DNA of 64,000 nucleotides from Tyto alba. Lineage: Eukaryota > Chordata > Aves > Strigiformes > Tytonidae. A model generated the notes under the pieces. The model had not been told where the DNA came from, ran no database searches, and worked only from the letters and a program-made list of their open reading frames with translations. This document shows, piece after piece, positions 62,001 through 64,000 of the stretch. The stretch is taken from positions 42,479,015 through 42,543,014 of the forward strand of contig NW_024881328.1 in the NCBI RefSeq assembly GCF_018691265.1, read 5' to 3'. Positions within the stretch are counted from its first letter, which is position 1. Every line of letters starts with the position of its first letter. Made by a program: the position numbers and the translations under genes.

Positions 62001-63652
62001 CACTAGACCCAGCCAGTGAGCTAATCTGAGACCTGGTTTTCAACAAACATCAAATTCTCTCATTATTCGGGTACCTGCGTTTCAAACCTGTGATTCTCAA
62101 GGTTTTCGACTTGCACAGCCCCTGCTGCAAATGCCTCTCTCCTCGTGCTGTCTAAATAACAGCAGATACTTCTAATAGCATTTCCCTCATTCCATATTTC
62201 CCTTCTCCTGTTCACGTACACACCAACCCACCCAAAGTCACCCCTGTATTTAAAAGTCTTGGGTGCTGCAGCAAGACAAGTTTGTAATAGCAAGCTTGCA
62301 ATAGCGAGGCAGAGTTCCCCAGCTAGCAGAAGCCTTTGCACAGATTTTTGCCTACCTAACGGGCTGGTTTGAAGCATTTCTGCTCTTTAATCCCCCATTA
62401 GAAGTCCAGGAAAGTGATGAAGCACATGCTTAAATAGAAGTGTGCGCTTAGGCTGAGCTGGCTGCGGCAGGGGTGAAGGGGTGATTAGAGCGAAGGATAG
62501 ACTCCTGTGGTTTGATGGATCAACACTGTACATTGAGAGGCTTATCAGTTTTCCTTTCTGCTATTGAAATATGTGCTGCACTCTTAAATCAACCTTTTAC
62601 AGGAAGGTAATTCCATATTATCAGTAAGTTTCCAATAGGCACTATCCAACTCTCCTTCTGACACCAGGGGTTAGGATTTCTGCAGCATCGTGACAGTACG
62701 AAAACTTCAAGGCTTAGAAACATTACACTGCCCCAACAGAATGACGGATCTGCTTCCAGGGGGCGAAAAATCCTCAAGCTAAACAAAAACCAGAAAAGGT
62801 CTTTCAATAACTTTATTTTCCTTTTCCACTTTGTATTCTTCTACCGACTCTTACATCTTCGTGAACAGATCCCGGCGCAGCTCTTCAACAGCCAAACTGT
62901 TCTCCATGGGGTAACACATCAGCAAAACACACAACTCTGAGCCAGCACTGAAGCTGAACTGCTTCACAAAATGAAAGTAATACGTGGTTGGTATCTTCCC
63001 AGTAAATTAAGTTAATAATGTTAAAAATCAATAGTAACTCAACGATTCTATGAAACTGTGAAATTAAATCAGTGAAAGAAGCTGGCAAACTCTTTAAAGT
63101 TTTGCCGATTAAAAAAAATATTAGAGATTATCAGCTTCAAGGTATTTTAAATACCATGGAGGAAGAATTGCACCCTATCAAAACAGCTTGCTCTTGGAAC
63201 ATTCAAGTGAAATCTACAGTGATCTTAACCTTGGTTATTTTGAGGTTAAAATATGCTGCTGTTATCTTTTGAGAGAGTTCATAAAATTAAACATTATCTA
63301 AGGAATACCTGGGCACCCTCTCTTCTGAAGGTGTTTAGCACAAATTGTTAGGACTGAGACCAAGTTCATAGTTAATATTAGTATTGATCTTTTCAAAACA
63401 ATAAAAAGTAGAAAACTGCATTGAAAAAGTATTCAGGGAATTTGGTTTTATTCTTCACTAGCACATGAATGCAAAATAAGTACTTTTTAAAACACTCTCA
63501 CTGCTTAAATAAATTTAAGACCCTGAATAAACAGTGATGGAAATTATTTTTGGCTTAGTCATTTTTTTTTTTTTCCCCTCTTCTTATTCTTTGCTATTTC
63601 TGTTACCTTGCTACTTATTGCTAGCTCAAATTCACAGCTGCAGGGAGGGCTA

Positions 63653-63674
63653 TTTTTTTTTTTTTTTTTTTTTT
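63653..63674. repeat. Poly(T) tract, 22 nt
   Basis: T22. It generates an artefactual lysine-run ORF on the minus strand. Confidence 0.9.
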
Positions 63675-64000
63675 CTTCCTCTGCTTTGAGAGCAGATCAG
63701 CTTGAATCCGGAGGGGAATTTCATGGTTGTGGCTGCCTCCCTGCCTCCAGAGTTGAGGAGAAAGCTGTCTAGCCTCCCTTCGATAAAAACTGTGGTGGAG
63801 CGGAGCGGTACATTTGAATCTCAAACTAAAAAGTAAAACAACAAAAAACCCCCCAGATTTCATAAACTCAACCAGATGCCTTAGAAGGGCAAATATCTTG
63901 TTCCTCTTTAATTAAAAGGTATAGCAAATAAAAATCTGGTTTTAATTAAACAGCAGGAATATGTTATCTCCCCCAACCACGCTGCCGCGGTGAATTAACT

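Larger units (their letters stand above)
52700..64000. other. Intergenic, no supportable gene (about 11 kb downstream of the bHLH gene)
   Basis: Only short chance ORFs are present. Visible structure is limited to homopolymers, the triple GTGTCACA cluster at 55111-55140, degenerate GGTGGCCAG-type repeats at about 55153-55197, the strong palindrome at 56419-56463 and a short CA run near 61880-61893. The last 1.5 kb is AT-rich unique sequence with no recognisable gene. Confidence 0.55.

Noticed and set aside
62790..62825. Antisense AATAAAG suggesting a 3' end of a minus-strand gene
   Set aside because: No coding exon or splice sites could be found upstream on the minus strand within the window.

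Overview
This is a stretch of vertebrate nuclear DNA, most likely from a bird. The lineage call rests on interspersed repeats. At 37482-37505 a retroelement tail ends in three degenerate copies of the ATTCTATG octamer that closes CR1 (chicken repeat 1) LINEs. A minus-strand CR1 3' end lies at 43457-43562. Two copies of one roughly 1 kb retroviral-type LTR lie in opposite orientations, and the LTR resembles a solo LTR family I associate with bird genomes. There are no bacterial features. Nearly all open frames in the window are short chance ORFs or lie inside repeats.

Only one protein-coding gene can be supported: a two-exon basic helix-loop-helix (bHLH) transcription factor on the + strand, join(50725..51166, 52326..52363), 159 aa. 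Its first exon is the one clearly GC- and CpG-rich island in otherwise AT-rich sequence. Its bHLH domain is a mosaic of the PTF1A and FERD3L (Fer3-like) types. A tiny second exon adds 12 residues ending [12 protein letters not shown] infer a third vertebrate member of the PTF/Fer group, possibly Fer2-like and apparently absent from the familiar mammalian set. The upstream 300 bp carries a TATA-like box, an E-box palindrome abutting a homeodomain-type palindrome, and a possible 5' UTR splice acceptor.

Layout: 1-7414 has no supportable gene but holds AT-rich, TAAT-rich segments that look like possible regulatory elements. 7415-8429 is the minus-strand LTR. 8430-29322 is gene-free intergenic DNA with microsatellites, homopolymers and weak ancient repeats. 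29323-30359 is the plus-strand LTR with its own CCAAT and TATA boxes. 30360-50400 is gene-free, with CR1 fragments, a MIR-like piece, old sauropsid-type repeats, a 36-nt exact duplication and an 18-G run. 50441-52700 is the bHLH locus. 52700-64000 is again gene-free and contains a near-perfect 45-nt palindrome at 56419-56463.

A lone small developmental transcription factor gene within tens of kilobases of non-coding DNA fits a gene-desert type of regulatory domain. That reading is inference; the noncoding stretches cannot be tested for conservation here.
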